DNA from: Roseovarius aestuarii
GTDB taxonomy: Bacteria; Pseudomonadota; Alphaproteobacteria; Rhodobacterales; Rhodobacteraceae
Assembly: GCF_019966515.1 (NCBI RefSeq)
Contig: NZ_JAIMIB010000022.1
Span: 1-64,000, forward strand
Reading direction: 5' to 3'
DNA length: 64,000 bases
Positions 45,621 through 54,922 of the stretch are shown here, one piece after another (position 1 is the first letter of the stretch; each line of letters begins with the position of its first letter). The position numbers and the translations under genes were made by a program. The notes under the pieces were generated by a model. It made no database searches. It was given only the letters and a program-made list of their open reading frames with translations, and was not told the origin of the DNA.

Positions 45621-46820
45621 ATGATCAGCTTCGATTACGATATTGTTGTCTCGGGCGGGGGTGTCGCCGGCCTGACGGCGGCCTGCGTTTTTGGCGCGGA
45701 AGGGTTCTCGGTACTCTGCCTCGACCCGGCACCGCCAATCACCGAGCGTGATCAATCCGGGTCTGATCTGCGGACAACAGCCTTTTTGCAGCCCGCACAG
45801 GCACTGCTTGAGCGCGCCGGGTTGTGGACGCGTCTGGTGCCCTTTGCCGCCGATCTTCAGGTCATGCGGATCGTCGATGCCGGGGGCGAGGAGGTCGCGC
45901 CGCGCCTGACCAAAGAATTCGATGCAGCGGAGATTTCCGACAAACCGTTTGGCTGGAACCTGCCCAACTGGCTGCTCCGGCGTGAAATGGTTGCCCGGCT
46001 GGAGGATTTGCCCAATGTGAAGTTCCGGCCCGGGACCGGCACAGTAAGCCTGTTCACCCGCGAGGGCGAGGCGCGGGTCGGGCTGAGCGATGGCAGCCGC
46101 GTGCGCTGTCGTCTGGTGATTGCCGCTGACGGACGCCATTCGCCGATGCGCGAGGCGGCGGGAATTGACGTGAAAACAACCCGGTATGGGCAAAAAGCGC
46201 TTGCCTTTGCGGTCACCCATGCGATCCCGCATGGCAATGTCTCGACCGAGGTTCATCGCTCGGGTGGGCCGTTCACGCTGGTGCCACTGCCGGATCACGA
46301 GGGGCGGCCGTGCTCTGCCGTGGTCTGGATGGAAGAAGGTGCCGAGGTGCAGCGCCTGGCCGCTCTGCCGGAGCCCGACTTCGAGGCGGCGATGAACGCG
46401 CGCTCCTGTCTGCTTTTCGGGCCGCTGAGATTGGTCTCGCGCCGAACCGTCTGGCCGATCATCAGCCAGATCGCCCCAAAACTCTATGCCGAGCGTCTGG
46501 CGCTGGTGGCGGAGGCCGCGCATGTGGTGCCGCCCATCGGCGCGCAGGGGTTGAACATGTCGCTGGGGGACATGCGGGTGCTGCTGGAACTGGCAGAGGC
46601 GGCACCCGACCGGCTGGGTGATCTGGATATGCTGGAAACCTACCACCGCCGCCGTCATGCGGAAGTGCAGGCACGGTTAGCGGGGATCGATCTGCTTAAC
46701 CGCGCCTCGATGATGCGCGCCCAACCCCTGCGCGATGCGCGCGCGATGGGGCTGAACGCAATCTATGGCCTTGCACCGGTACGCAAATCCCTGATGCAGC
46801 TTGGACTCGGGGTGCACTGA
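45621..46820 (+). CDS. UbiH/UbiF-family FAD hydroxylase
   Basis: 399 residues from 45621. FAD-binding VVSGGGVAGLTAACVFG, LVIAADGRHSPMRE and ALVAEAAHVVPPIGAQGLNM are the three family motifs. The enzymes hydroxylate the ubiquinone ring with O2. In the first motif the usual GxGxxG reads SGGGVAG. An ATG at 45603 is possible; 45621 sits better behind AGGGGATAG. Three bases separate it from the M50 gene. Confidence 0.88.
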   Translation: MISFDYDIVVSGGGVAGLTAACVFGAEGFSVLCLDPAPPITERDQSGSDLRTTAFLQPAQALLERAGLWTRLVPFAADLQVMRIVDAGGEEVAPRLTKEFDAAEISDKPFGWNLPNWLLRREMVARLEDLPNVKFRPGTGTVSLFTREGEARVGLSDGSRVRCRLVIAADGRHSPMREAAGIDVKTTRYGQKALAFAVTHAIPHGNVSTEVHRSGGPFTLVPLPDHEGRPCSAVVWMEEGAEVQRLAALPEPDFEAAMNARSCLLFGPLRLVSRRTVWPIISQIAPKLYAERLALVAEAAHVVPPIGAQGLNMSLGDMRVLLELAEAAPDRLGDLDMLETYHRRRHAEVQARLAGIDLLNRASMMRAQPLRDARAMGLNAIYGLAPVRKSLMQLGLGVH

Positions 46821-46823
46821 GAG

Positions 46824-47504
46824 ATGCTGAAAGCGGCCCGCGGGCATTGGCAACTGGGCGTGTTGACGGCACTGATCGCGGTGTTCTGGTTTACGCCGAT
46901 GGTCACGCCGCTCAAGATCCTCGTCGTGTTCATGCACGAGATTTCGCATGTCGCCGCAGCCTTGCTGACCGGCGGGTCGGTCGAAAGCCTGACGATCAAT
47001 CCGCATCAAGGCGGGATGGTGATCTCGCGCGGGGGCAGCCGGTTTCTGACCCTGAATGCGGGCTATACCGGCTCTTTGCTTTTTGGCGTCGCGCTGGTGC
47101 TGCTGGCCGTGCGCACCCATTGGGACCGGACCGTGCTGGGCGGGTTGGGCGCGCTGCTACTGGTGGTCACGGGATTCTACGTGCGCGACCTCTATGCGGT
47201 GGGGTTTGCCCTGACGACCGGGGTACTTATGCTGGCCACGGCCCGCTTTCTGCCTCGCGACGTCAATGACCTGATCCTCAGGATGATCGGCCTCACCAGC
47301 ATGATCTATGTGCCGATTGACATCTACAGCGATACGATCATCCGGTCTTATCTGCGCTCGGACGCGCGCATGCTGGCCGAGGAATTCGGCGGTGCGACCC
47401 TGCTCTGGGGCGGGTTGTGGATGGCGATCAGCCTTGTGGTGATTGTCCTGACCCTGCGCCGAGGATTGGGCCGCGACAGCAATATCCGGCTGCGTGGCCT
47501 CTGA
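46824..47504 (+). CDS. M50-family metallopeptidase-like membrane protein
   Basis: 226 residues with several membrane helices. FMHEISHVAAALLTGG is a HExxH zinc motif within a helix, as in site-2 proteases. The remainder is hydrophobic, with DVNDLILR in the C-terminal region. Substrate unknown. Begins 3 bp after the hydroxylase stop, likely one transcript. Confidence 0.85.
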   Translation: MLKAARGHWQLGVLTALIAVFWFTPMVTPLKILVVFMHEISHVAAALLTGGSVESLTINPHQGGMVISRGGSRFLTLNAGYTGSLLFGVALVLLAVRTHWDRTVLGGLGALLLVVTGFYVRDLYAVGFALTTGVLMLATARFLPRDVNDLILRMIGLTSMIYVPIDIYSDTIIRSYLRSDARMLAEEFGGATLLWGGLWMAISLVVIVLTLRRGLGRDSNIRLRGL

Positions 47505-47507
47505 CCG

Positions 47508-48635
47508 TCAGAGAACCTTGTCGAAGACGTCCTCGAGCCGTTTCAGGGCGGCGGGTACATCATAGAGCTTATCAAGGCCAAAGAGTCCTAGCCGGAAGGT
47601 GCGGAACCCTTCAGGTTCGTTGCATTGCAGCGGAACGCCCGCGGCGATCTGCATGCCCTCGGCGGCGAATTTCTTGCCCGTCTGGATGTCGGGATCATCC
47701 GTATAGCTGACCACGACGCCCGGCGCGCCAAAACCCTCGGCGGCGACCGACTTTACCCCACGACTGGCGAGCATCGAACGTACGCCATTGCCCAGTTCCC
47801 ATTGGGCCTCGCGCAGTTTTTCAAAGCCGTAGGCCTTGGTTTCCAGCATCGTATCGCGGAAGGCACGCAGCGCGTCGGTGGGCATGGTGGCGTGATAGGC
47901 ATGTCCGCCATTTTCGTAGGCCTGCATGATCGAATGCCACTTTTTCAGATCTATCGCGAAGCTGTTGGATTGCGTGTTTTCCATGCGTTTGACGGCACGG
48001 TCCGACATCATCACCAGACCCGCCGATGGCGAGGCAGACCAGCCCTTTTGCGGGGCAGAGATCAGCACATCGACGCCGGTGGCCTTCATGTCGATCCAAG
48101 CGCAGCCCGAGGCGATGCAATCCAGTACCATCAGCGCGCCTACCTCATGCGCGGCTTCTGCCAGGGCGGTCATGTAATCATCGGGCAGGATCAGCCCGGC
48201 CGAGGTTTCCACATGCGGCGCAAAGACGACATCGGGTTTGGCCTCGCGGATCTTGGCGGTGACCTCTTCAATCGGGGCAGGGGCAAAGGGTTCGACATCG
48301 CCATTACCTGTCTGACGCGCCATACAGACGGTAGTGTCAGCAGTGAACTGCCCGGCGTCAAAGATTTGCGTCCAGCGATAGGAAAACCAGCCATTCCGGA
48401 CAATCAACGCGTGGGCATCGGCGCCGAACTGGCGGGCGACGGCCTCCATCCCGTAGCTGCCACCGCCGGGGATCAGGGCAACCGCATCGGCATTATAGAC
48501 GGCCTTCAGCATGTCCGAGATGTCACGCATCACCTGCTGAAAACTGGCGGACATGTGATTGAGTGACCGGTCGGTGAACACGACCGAATATTCCAGCAAT
48601 CCGTCGGGGTCGATGTGGTCAAGAAGGGCGGTCAT
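47508..48635 (-). CDS. PLP-dependent aminotransferase, serine/alanine-glyoxylate type
   Basis: 375 residues, class V. The PLP lysine sits in SAPQKGWSASPSAG, with VLDCIASGCAWIDM as the Asp strand before it. A glycine-rich phosphate site occurs near the start (GGGSYGMEAVARQ). The exact substrates are uncertain; phosphoserine or alanine-glyoxylate types are close. Convergent with the M50 gene. Confidence 0.87.
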   Translation of the reverse strand: MTALLDHIDPDGLLEYSVVFTDRSLNHMSASFQQVMRDISDMLKAVYNADAVALIPGGGSYGMEAVARQFGADAHALIVRNGWFSYRWTQIFDAGQFTADTTVCMARQTGNGDVEPFAPAPIEEVTAKIREAKPDVVFAPHVETSAGLILPDDYMTALAEAAHEVGALMVLDCIASGCAWIDMKATGVDVLISAPQKGWSASPSAGLVMMSDRAVKRMENTQSNSFAIDLKKWHSIMQAYENGGHAYHATMPTDALRAFRDTMLETKAYGFEKLREAQWELGNGVRSMLASRGVKSVAAEGFGAPGVVVSYTDDPDIQTGKKFAAEGMQIAAGVPLQCNEPEGFRTFRLGLFGLDKLYDVPAALKRLEDVFDKVL

Positions 48636-48734
48636 GGCGATTTCTCCTAGATGCAGGCGTTTTCATCCGCATATCAGACTGAGCCGCAGGGGGCACCCTG
48701 AAAAGCCGCCAGTTTCACGCCGGTTTTCGACAGC

Positions 48735-49193
48735 TCAGCCGATCGGGCCGGGGCGACGCTCTTCGCTGAGAAGTACGTTGGCTTCAACATCACCTACGCC
48801 AGGTAACATCATGATTCTTCGTCTTAAAATTCGTTCAAAGTCTGAGATATCACGAGCCACGATGCGCAGGCGGTAGTCATAAACGCCCAGAATATGCTCG
48901 ACCGTCTGCACCTCGGGGATGGCGGTTACGGCGCGTTCGAAATCCTCAAGGCTGACGCGGCCTTTGGTGGCAAGCTTTACCCCCAGGAACACCGTCACCC
49001 CGAAACCCAGCCTTTCGCGGTCCAGTTCCAGCCGCTGGCCCTTGATCACGCCACTGTCATGGAGACGGCGGATGCGCCGCCAGGTGGCGGGCTGCGACAG
49101 GCCCAGGCTGCGGCCCAGGGCGCTGGCGGACTGGGTGGCGTCCTGGCTCAGCGCACGCAGGATCAGGCGGTCGGTGGTATCCAGTTCGATCAT
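48735..49193 (-). CDS. Lrp/AsnC-family regulator (second of pair)
   Basis: 152 residues: winged helix (LGLSQPATWRRIRRLHDSGVI) and an effector-binding RAM domain. Overlaps the upstream lrp gene by 4 bp. Together they point away from ilvC. Confidence 0.93.
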   Translation of the reverse strand: MIELDTTDRLILRALSQDATQSASALGRSLGLSQPATWRRIRRLHDSGVIKGQRLELDRERLGFGVTVFLGVKLATKGRVSLEDFERAVTAIPEVQTVEHILGVYDYRLRIVARDISDFERILRRRIMMLPGVGDVEANVLLSEERRPGPIG

Positions 49194-49645
49194 ATCGGCA
49201 GCACCTCGTCCGATTTGATCCGCGCCACATGCATCAGCGCTTCGATATCGGCGATATCGGGCAGGGTCAGGATCGCACTGCGATAGATCTGCTGGTAATG
49301 CGCCATGTCCCGGGCGATTACCGACAGGCGCACATCGACGCGGCCAAGAAAGGTTTGAATTTCAATGACATCCGCCACGTCACGCGCGGCGGCCATAAAC
49401 TCGTCAAAGGCGCGCGGCTGAGTCTTGTCAAGGGTGACGCGCAGCGAAACCTCAACCTCGTAGCCCATGGCCCGCCAGTCGATGACTGCACGATTGGCGA
49501 GGATGAAACCGGCCCCGATCATCCGGTCCAGCCGCCTTGCGCAGGTGGCGGGCGTCACACCGGCCAGTTCCGCCAGTTCGGCGGGACCAAGCGAGGCATC
49601 GTGCTGATAGTGCCTGAGAATGCGTCGATCGGTGTCATCTAGCAT
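49190..49645 (-). CDS. Lrp/AsnC-family regulator (first of pair)
   Basis: 151 residues with the same plan: LAELAGVTPATCARRLDRMI in the winged helix and a RAM domain. Paired heterologous Lrp proteins may form mixed oligomers. The gene is divergent from ilvC over about 130 bp, an obvious control region for branched-chain amino-acid synthesis. Confidence 0.93.
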   Translation of the reverse strand: MLDDTDRRILRHYQHDASLGPAELAELAGVTPATCARRLDRMIGAGFILANRAVIDWRAMGYEVEVSLRVTLDKTQPRAFDEFMAAARDVADVIEIQTFLGRVDVRLSVIARDMAHYQQIYRSAILTLPDIADIEALMHVARIKSDEVLPI

Positions 49646-49755
49646 GTTTTTTTACCAAAATAGAATTTTAGAGAATGAATAATACAGCAAACGCTAAATT
49701 TAAATGGTTTTTGTCCGGAAAATCGCATGGAGGCAAGTAGATTGGTGTCAGATAA

Positions 49756-50796
<1,041 letters not shown>

Positions 50797-50828
50797 CCGG
50801 GCGGTAAAAAATTTACCCTAATTCGATT

Positions 50829-50854
50829 GACCCCGGCCATCGGCTGGGGTCTTT
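50829..50854 (+). terminator. Terminator after ilvC
   Basis: GACCCCGGCC / GGCTGGGGTC with a 3-nt loop, followed by TTT, 33 bp past the stop. Confidence 0.75.
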
Positions 50855-50879
50855 ACGTTTCAAAGGCAAGGCGGTGCAC

Positions 50880-51797
50880 ATGACCCCGATCAATCCCATT
50901 AACTGGCTAAAGCTGATTATCCTCGGCGTGATCTGGGGGGCGTCCTTCATGTTCGTGACCATCGCGCTCACGGGGGTGGGGCCCTATACGCTGGTGGCCA
51001 CGCGGTTGACGCTCGGGGCGATCCTGCTTTTGGTCTTGTGCAGGATCAGGGGCATAGGCTTGCCGTCGCTTCGGCAGGAAAACGGCGCGAAAATCTGGAT
51101 GTTCATTCTTGTGATGGGGCTCTTTTCCAACGCGATTCCTTTTTCGCTTTTGTCCTGGGCGCAGCTTTCCGTTGCGTCGGGGTTTGCCGGGGTCTGCATG
51201 GCGATTGTGCCGCTTTTTGTGCTGCCGCTGGCGCATGTGTTCGTCCCGGGGGAAACCATGGTGCTGCGTCGGCTGATTGGTTTCGCGATCGGCACCACCG
51301 GAGTGATCGTTCTGATCGGTAAATCCGCTTTCGTGTCGACCGGCAACGAGTTGGAATCACTGGCGCGATTGGCTTGCGTGGCCGCCGCCGCATGCTATTC
51401 GATGGGCGCCATCGCCACACGGCTTTGTCCCAAGGTCAACTTGCTGTCTCTGGCGGCGGGCGCATTATGCGTGGGCAGTGTGGTGACCTTACCGATGGCG
51501 CTGTATCTCGAAGGTTTGCCGGACGGTTTAGATGCGAAGGCCTTGTTCGCGCTGCTTTACCTTGGGCTTTTGCCAACGGGCGTGGCGCAGCTGGTGCTGA
51601 CGCAGGTCATTCGTGATGCGGGGCCGGTTTTTCTGAGCCTGGTCAACTATCAGGTGCCGCTCTGGTCAATCTTTCTGGGTGCGCTCATCTTGGCCGAGCC
51701 TCTGCCGCCCAGCCTGCTTGTCGGTGGTGCGTTGATTTTGGCTGGTGTTGCGCTGAGCCAGCTGGGCGCGCTCCGGCGGCTTTTTGGTAAGGGATGA
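50880..51797 (+). CDS. DMT-superfamily (EamA) exporter
   Basis: About 305 residues and ten membrane helices in two EamA repeats (first ending near 140, second LVTQVIRDAGPVFLSLVNYQ region). Such proteins export amino acids or metabolites. The GTG at 50874 is an alternative start. Independent of ilvC because of the terminator between them. Confidence 0.9.
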   Translation: MTPINPINWLKLIILGVIWGASFMFVTIALTGVGPYTLVATRLTLGAILLLVLCRIRGIGLPSLRQENGAKIWMFILVMGLFSNAIPFSLLSWAQLSVASGFAGVCMAIVPLFVLPLAHVFVPGETMVLRRLIGFAIGTTGVIVLIGKSAFVSTGNELESLARLACVAAAACYSMGAIATRLCPKVNLLSLAAGALCVGSVVTLPMALYLEGLPDGLDAKALFALLYLGLLPTGVAQLVLTQVIRDAGPVFLSLVNYQVPLWSIFLGALILAEPLPPSLLVGGALILAGVALSQLGALRRLFGKG

Positions 51798-52111
51798 TGG
51801 CGGGTTTCGCGCCCCGATAATAGGTTGGGTTTAATTGGCAAGGTTGGCCCTGAACGGACCTTGCGCCTTAGAAGTACTGCGCCGCGCGGTAGCCAGACCG
51901 CGAGGTGGCAATCCGACGGAGGTTGGATGCGCTTTATCCCAGCCAAATCCGAAGAACTTCCGAGCGTTGCGCCACCTCTCCAAATCGCCAGCCCTTGCGG
52001 GCGGTCTGGCGATCGCGCGGCGGCCCTACGGGCCTTGATTCCGCGCGGAGATTAAGATTGAAGGGCAGCTTCAGGCCAAACTCTATCAAGACAAGGTGCG
52101 TCGTACTAACA
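51798..52111. other. Convergent intergenic region with large imperfect inverted repeat
   Basis: No gene. The 20-bp arms at 51882-51901 and 52001-52020 match at 18 of 20 positions. GAGGTGGC (51902-51909) pairs with GCCACCTC (51971-51978) inside. The region separates the exporter and folP ends and may act as a two-way transcription barrier, or be an unknown repeat family. Confidence 0.5.
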
Positions 52112-53125
52112 TTATCCCGCTTCGCCCTCGGTCGCCGCACGCCAAAGCTTGATCGCCGCTGCGGTTTCGGCCACATCGTGAATACGCAGGATCTGCATGC
52201 CCTGGGCCACGCCTGCCAACGCCACGGCCAGCGAGCCGGGAACCCGTTCTGACGCCTCGGAAACTCCGCTCAGATCACCGATGAACCGTTTGCGCGACGC
52301 GCCCAGCAAAACCGGGCAGCCGAGCCCGTGAAAGAGCGAGAGGTTCTGCAGCAGCACCAGATTATGGGCGCGGGTCTTGCCGAAGCCGATGCCGGGATCG
52401 ACGATGATCTGATGGCGGGGGATGCCGGCCTCCATCAGCGCCTCGGCCCGTTCCGAGAGCCAGTCATAGATATCCAGCGCGGGGTGATCGTAGCGCGGAT
52501 CGTGCTGCATTGTCTCGGGGCGTCCCTGGGAATGCATGACACAGACGGGCAGGGTATGTTCCGCACAATAGGGCGCGAGGGCTGCGTCAAAGGTGAACCC
52601 TGCCACATCGTTGACCAGCGCAGCACCGGCATCATGGGCTGCCTGCGCCACGGCGGCTTTGCGGGTATCGATTGAAATGGGCACATCATGTGCGGCACGG
52701 ATGGCCGTGATAACCGGGACGGTGCGGCTGATCTCATCATTTATGGGCACGGGTTCGGCCCCGGGGCGGGTGGACTCGCCGCCCACGTCGATCAAGTCGG
52801 CCCCGGCCGTGATCATGGCGCCGGTATGGACAATAGCCTGGTCCGGCGCGTTATGGCGGCCACCATCCGAGAAACTGTCGGGCGTGACGTTGAGGATGCC
52901 CATCAGTCGGGGCTGATCGAAGCTGAGGCCGCAGATCGACACACGCGGGGCGGTCAGGCGGTCTCGAACATCTTCAGGCAGGTTCGACGCGTGGATCAGG
53001 CGAGAGGTTCCGTCGCGGGTGATTTCTTCGGCCATGTCGAACCAGCACCAGCCGCCGGCGAGCGGCATGGCACCATTGGGTCGGACATGATCAGTGCGAG
53101 CGACAGGGCGATAGTAGCGGGTCAT
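52112..53125 (-). CDS. folP: Dihydropteroate synthase
   Basis: 337 residues; condenses pterin diphosphate with p-aminobenzoate. Domain from about 65 with GILNVTPDSFSDGG, ESTRPGAEPV, and GIGFGKTRAHNLVLL, and LLGASRKRFIG. The N-terminal extension of 60 residues (YYRPVARTDHVRPNGAMPL) is typical of Rhodobacteraceae and supports the distal start. 75 bp after folB on the same strand. Confidence 0.96.
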   Translation of the reverse strand: MTRYYRPVARTDHVRPNGAMPLAGGWCWFDMAEEITRDGTSRLIHASNLPEDVRDRLTAPRVSICGLSFDQPRLMGILNVTPDSFSDGGRHNAPDQAIVHTGAMITAGADLIDVGGESTRPGAEPVPINDEISRTVPVITAIRAAHDVPISIDTRKAAVAQAAHDAGAALVNDVAGFTFDAALAPYCAEHTLPVCVMHSQGRPETMQHDPRYDHPALDIYDWLSERAEALMEAGIPRHQIIVDPGIGFGKTRAHNLVLLQNLSLFHGLGCPVLLGASRKRFIGDLSGVSEASERVPGSLAVALAGVAQGMQILRIHDVAETAAAIKLWRAATEGEAG

Positions 53126-53199
53126 TTCTTAGTAGATATCATAGAAGAGGGCCAGGCGCTGCCCGGCGTCGCCGGGCAACATTGGCGCTGATGTATTTC

Positions 53200-54129
53200 T
53201 CATAGCCCGGATTGCGCGATGTCCTGCACCAGCACGGGAACCGGAGAATGCGAGGGGGGATGTTCACCGATCAACAGCAGGTCGGACGCGTCGATATGGC
53301 CCGAGAACCACGCCGCCAGCGCCACCGGATCGTTGGGCCCCACGGACGGCCCGTCAACCGCATCCAGCACGATCTTGGACGGGGCCCAGACACTGATCTG
53401 ACCGTTCTTCATCGCCCAGTCGAGCTCGGTCCGGGTATCGACCACGACGCAGCGATCATCGCGCCCGGCCAACACCCAGGTGTTTTGTTCGATCGCCAGC
53501 AGATCAACCCGTCGCTGGGTCATCTTGTGGCCGGTCTTGGGGCTGTCGACATCGGGGCGGCCCACACAAAGGATCACCGGCTCGGCCCGGGCTTCAAGTT
53601 GGTCGATCCAGCGGGGCAGGTTGGGCGATCGGATAGCGGTATTGGTCAGAAACACCACATGCGGGTGCGGGGTCGTATCGGCATGATGCGCTATCGGCTT
53701 GGTTGCAAGATCATCGACCGAGCGGACGATCTCGACCCCAAGCGCACCAGGGCCGCGATCCAGTTTTTCGATCCGTACGAAGGTGCGCACGGCCTGCGGT
53801 TCCTGCAGAATACGTTCGGCGATGCGGCCCGCGAGGGTTTCAAGCAGGTTCAGGCGTTCTTCGGCCAGCTCGGCGGCGATCGCCTCGGTCACCCGGTCAT
53901 AGGACAGGATGCGGTCCACATCGTCATCGACGGCGCCGGTGATCGGGCGCACCTCGACCACGACATTGAAGCAGATGCGCTGTGTGGTGCCGCGTTCGGC
54001 CTGAAACGCGCCGATTTCGACCTCAACAATGTGATCGCGCAACGAAATGCGATCCAGCGGTCCGTCGGGGGCCGTGGCATCGGCGCGTTCGGCAGGGTGC
54101 TCGAACGCCAGTCTGATTTCGTTGCTCAT
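53200..54129 (-). CDS. folB: Dihydroneopterin aldolase fused to a kinase-fold-like domain
   Basis: 309 residues. Residues 1-145 are FolB (DRISLRDHIVEVEIGAFQAE, LNLLETLAGRIAERIL), which makes 6-hydroxymethyl-dihydropterin. Residues 150-309 form a second domain: LPRWIDQLEARAEPVILCVG, AMKNGQISVWAPSKIVLD, DPVALAAWFSGHIDASDLLL. The latter is like the amino-acid-kinase fold in MfnE-type proteins, but without obvious catalytic Gly/Lys. FolB alone is about 120 residues. The ATG at 54129 is supported by domain start. Upstream of folP. Confidence 0.88.
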   Translation of the reverse strand: MSNEIRLAFEHPAERADATAPDGPLDRISLRDHIVEVEIGAFQAERGTTQRICFNVVVEVRPITGAVDDDVDRILSYDRVTEAIAAELAEERLNLLETLAGRIAERILQEPQAVRTFVRIEKLDRGPGALGVEIVRSVDDLATKPIAHHADTTPHPHVVFLTNTAIRSPNLPRWIDQLEARAEPVILCVGRPDVDSPKTGHKMTQRRVDLLAIEQNTWVLAGRDDRCVVVDTRTELDWAMKNGQISVWAPSKIVLDAVDGPSVGPNDPVALAAWFSGHIDASDLLLIGEHPPSHSPVPVLVQDIAQSGL

Positions 54130-54304
54130 CTTGCCCACTCCAATCCGGGTGTCTTGGCGGCTTAACATGGGCCGGGGGGCACGTAAAAGGAGATTTCCGA
54201 CAGGTTCGGGGGTGTCTGCGGCTGTTTTGGCCGATTGCACGACAAAGAGCACCCGCCGGACGGACCGGGGGCACAAGGGGCATGATCGTGTTGTGAGGCG
54301 GATG

Positions 54305-54377
54305 CGCGGGCGCTGACATGAGGTGCCGGATCGTCCGGCTGACGGAGCAATGTCCGCAAGAAGTGTCAGCGCCCGCG
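54305..54377. ncRNA. Candidate structured RNA (three-way junction) upstream of folB
   Basis: Perfect 14-bp arms at 54305-54318 and 54364-54377 (CGCGGGCGCTGACA and its complement) enclose two smaller hairpins: GCCGGA/TCCGGC (54325-54339) and CGGA/TCCG around GCAATG (54343-54356). The layout is a three-way junction. It lies 176 bp upstream of folB on folB's strand side, so a leader riboswitch-like or attenuator role is conceivable; a free small RNA or terminator of the YdcH gene are alternatives. Confidence 0.4.
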
Positions 54378-54406
54378 CCGGCAGCCCGGGTTTGAGGAAG
54401 AGGGGG

Positions 54407-54523
54407 CTACATCTTGCCGGGCGGCGGGTCGGGCGGGTCTGTTAGCGCTTCAGCCAGGCCGTCAATATCGCGGCTTTGAAAGAAGCGGCCGGACATCACA
54501 CCCAAGTAAAAGGGCCATATCAT
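54407..54523 (-). CDS. Possible 38-residue small protein
   Basis: MIWPFYLGVMSGRFFQSRD then acidic and Pro-rich DPPDPPPGKM. It begins 27 bp after the YdcH-gene stop on the same strand. No clear ribosome site, so a chance frame is possible. Confidence 0.25.
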   Translation of the reverse strand: MIWPFYLGVMSGRFFQSRDIDGLAEALTDPPDPPPGKM

Positions 54524-54549
54524 CGGTGTCGTCCTCGCTGATGGACGGG

Positions 54550-54780
54550 TCAGATGGTCGTTTGCCGGCGGTGTGATCCGGCGCGGGACAACAGCGCCTG
54601 GGCGCCCCGGATCGCGTCGCGCAGGTGCAGGCGTTCCTGCTTGAGGCGTTTGATCAGAGAGGGGTCGCACCAGTTTCGCACCTGTTCGCGTGAGACCTTG
54701 TCATCCAGTTCGCGGTGGCGGCGGCGCAGCGCCTCGATCCGCATGGCAAGGGAACGGTGTGAGATTTTCCTCTCGGGCAT
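54550..54780 (-). CDS. YdcH family protein (DUF465)
   Basis: 76 residues, almost all helical. IEALRRRHRELDDKVSREQ then DPSLIKRLKQERLHLRDAI is the DUF465 pattern, with the charged leucine-zipper-like repeats. Function unknown. Divergent from the LysR gene. Confidence 0.85.
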   Translation of the reverse strand: MPERKISHRSLAMRIEALRRRHRELDDKVSREQVRNWCDPSLIKRLKQERLHLRDAIRGAQALLSRAGSHRRQTTI

Positions 54781-54879
54781 CGGCAGTCTCCTGGGTTGGC
54801 GGGGCGCGGGATTGCGCCGCTGTGCCTTACATATCGGGGGTATTTTGAATTTTTTAATCCTATTGAAGATGAAATTTTG

Positions 54880-54894
54880 ATCGGAAAAAGCTAT
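54880..54894. promoter_or_regulatory. Possible OxyR-like site
   Basis: ATCG-N7-CTAT, one mismatch from the ATAG-N7-CTAT half-operator, in the AT-rich gap 28 bp before the LysR gene. Chance occurrence cannot be excluded. Confidence 0.25.
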
Positions 54895-54922
54895 CTAAGG
54901 TGCAAGTGAACGGAGGCCAGGG

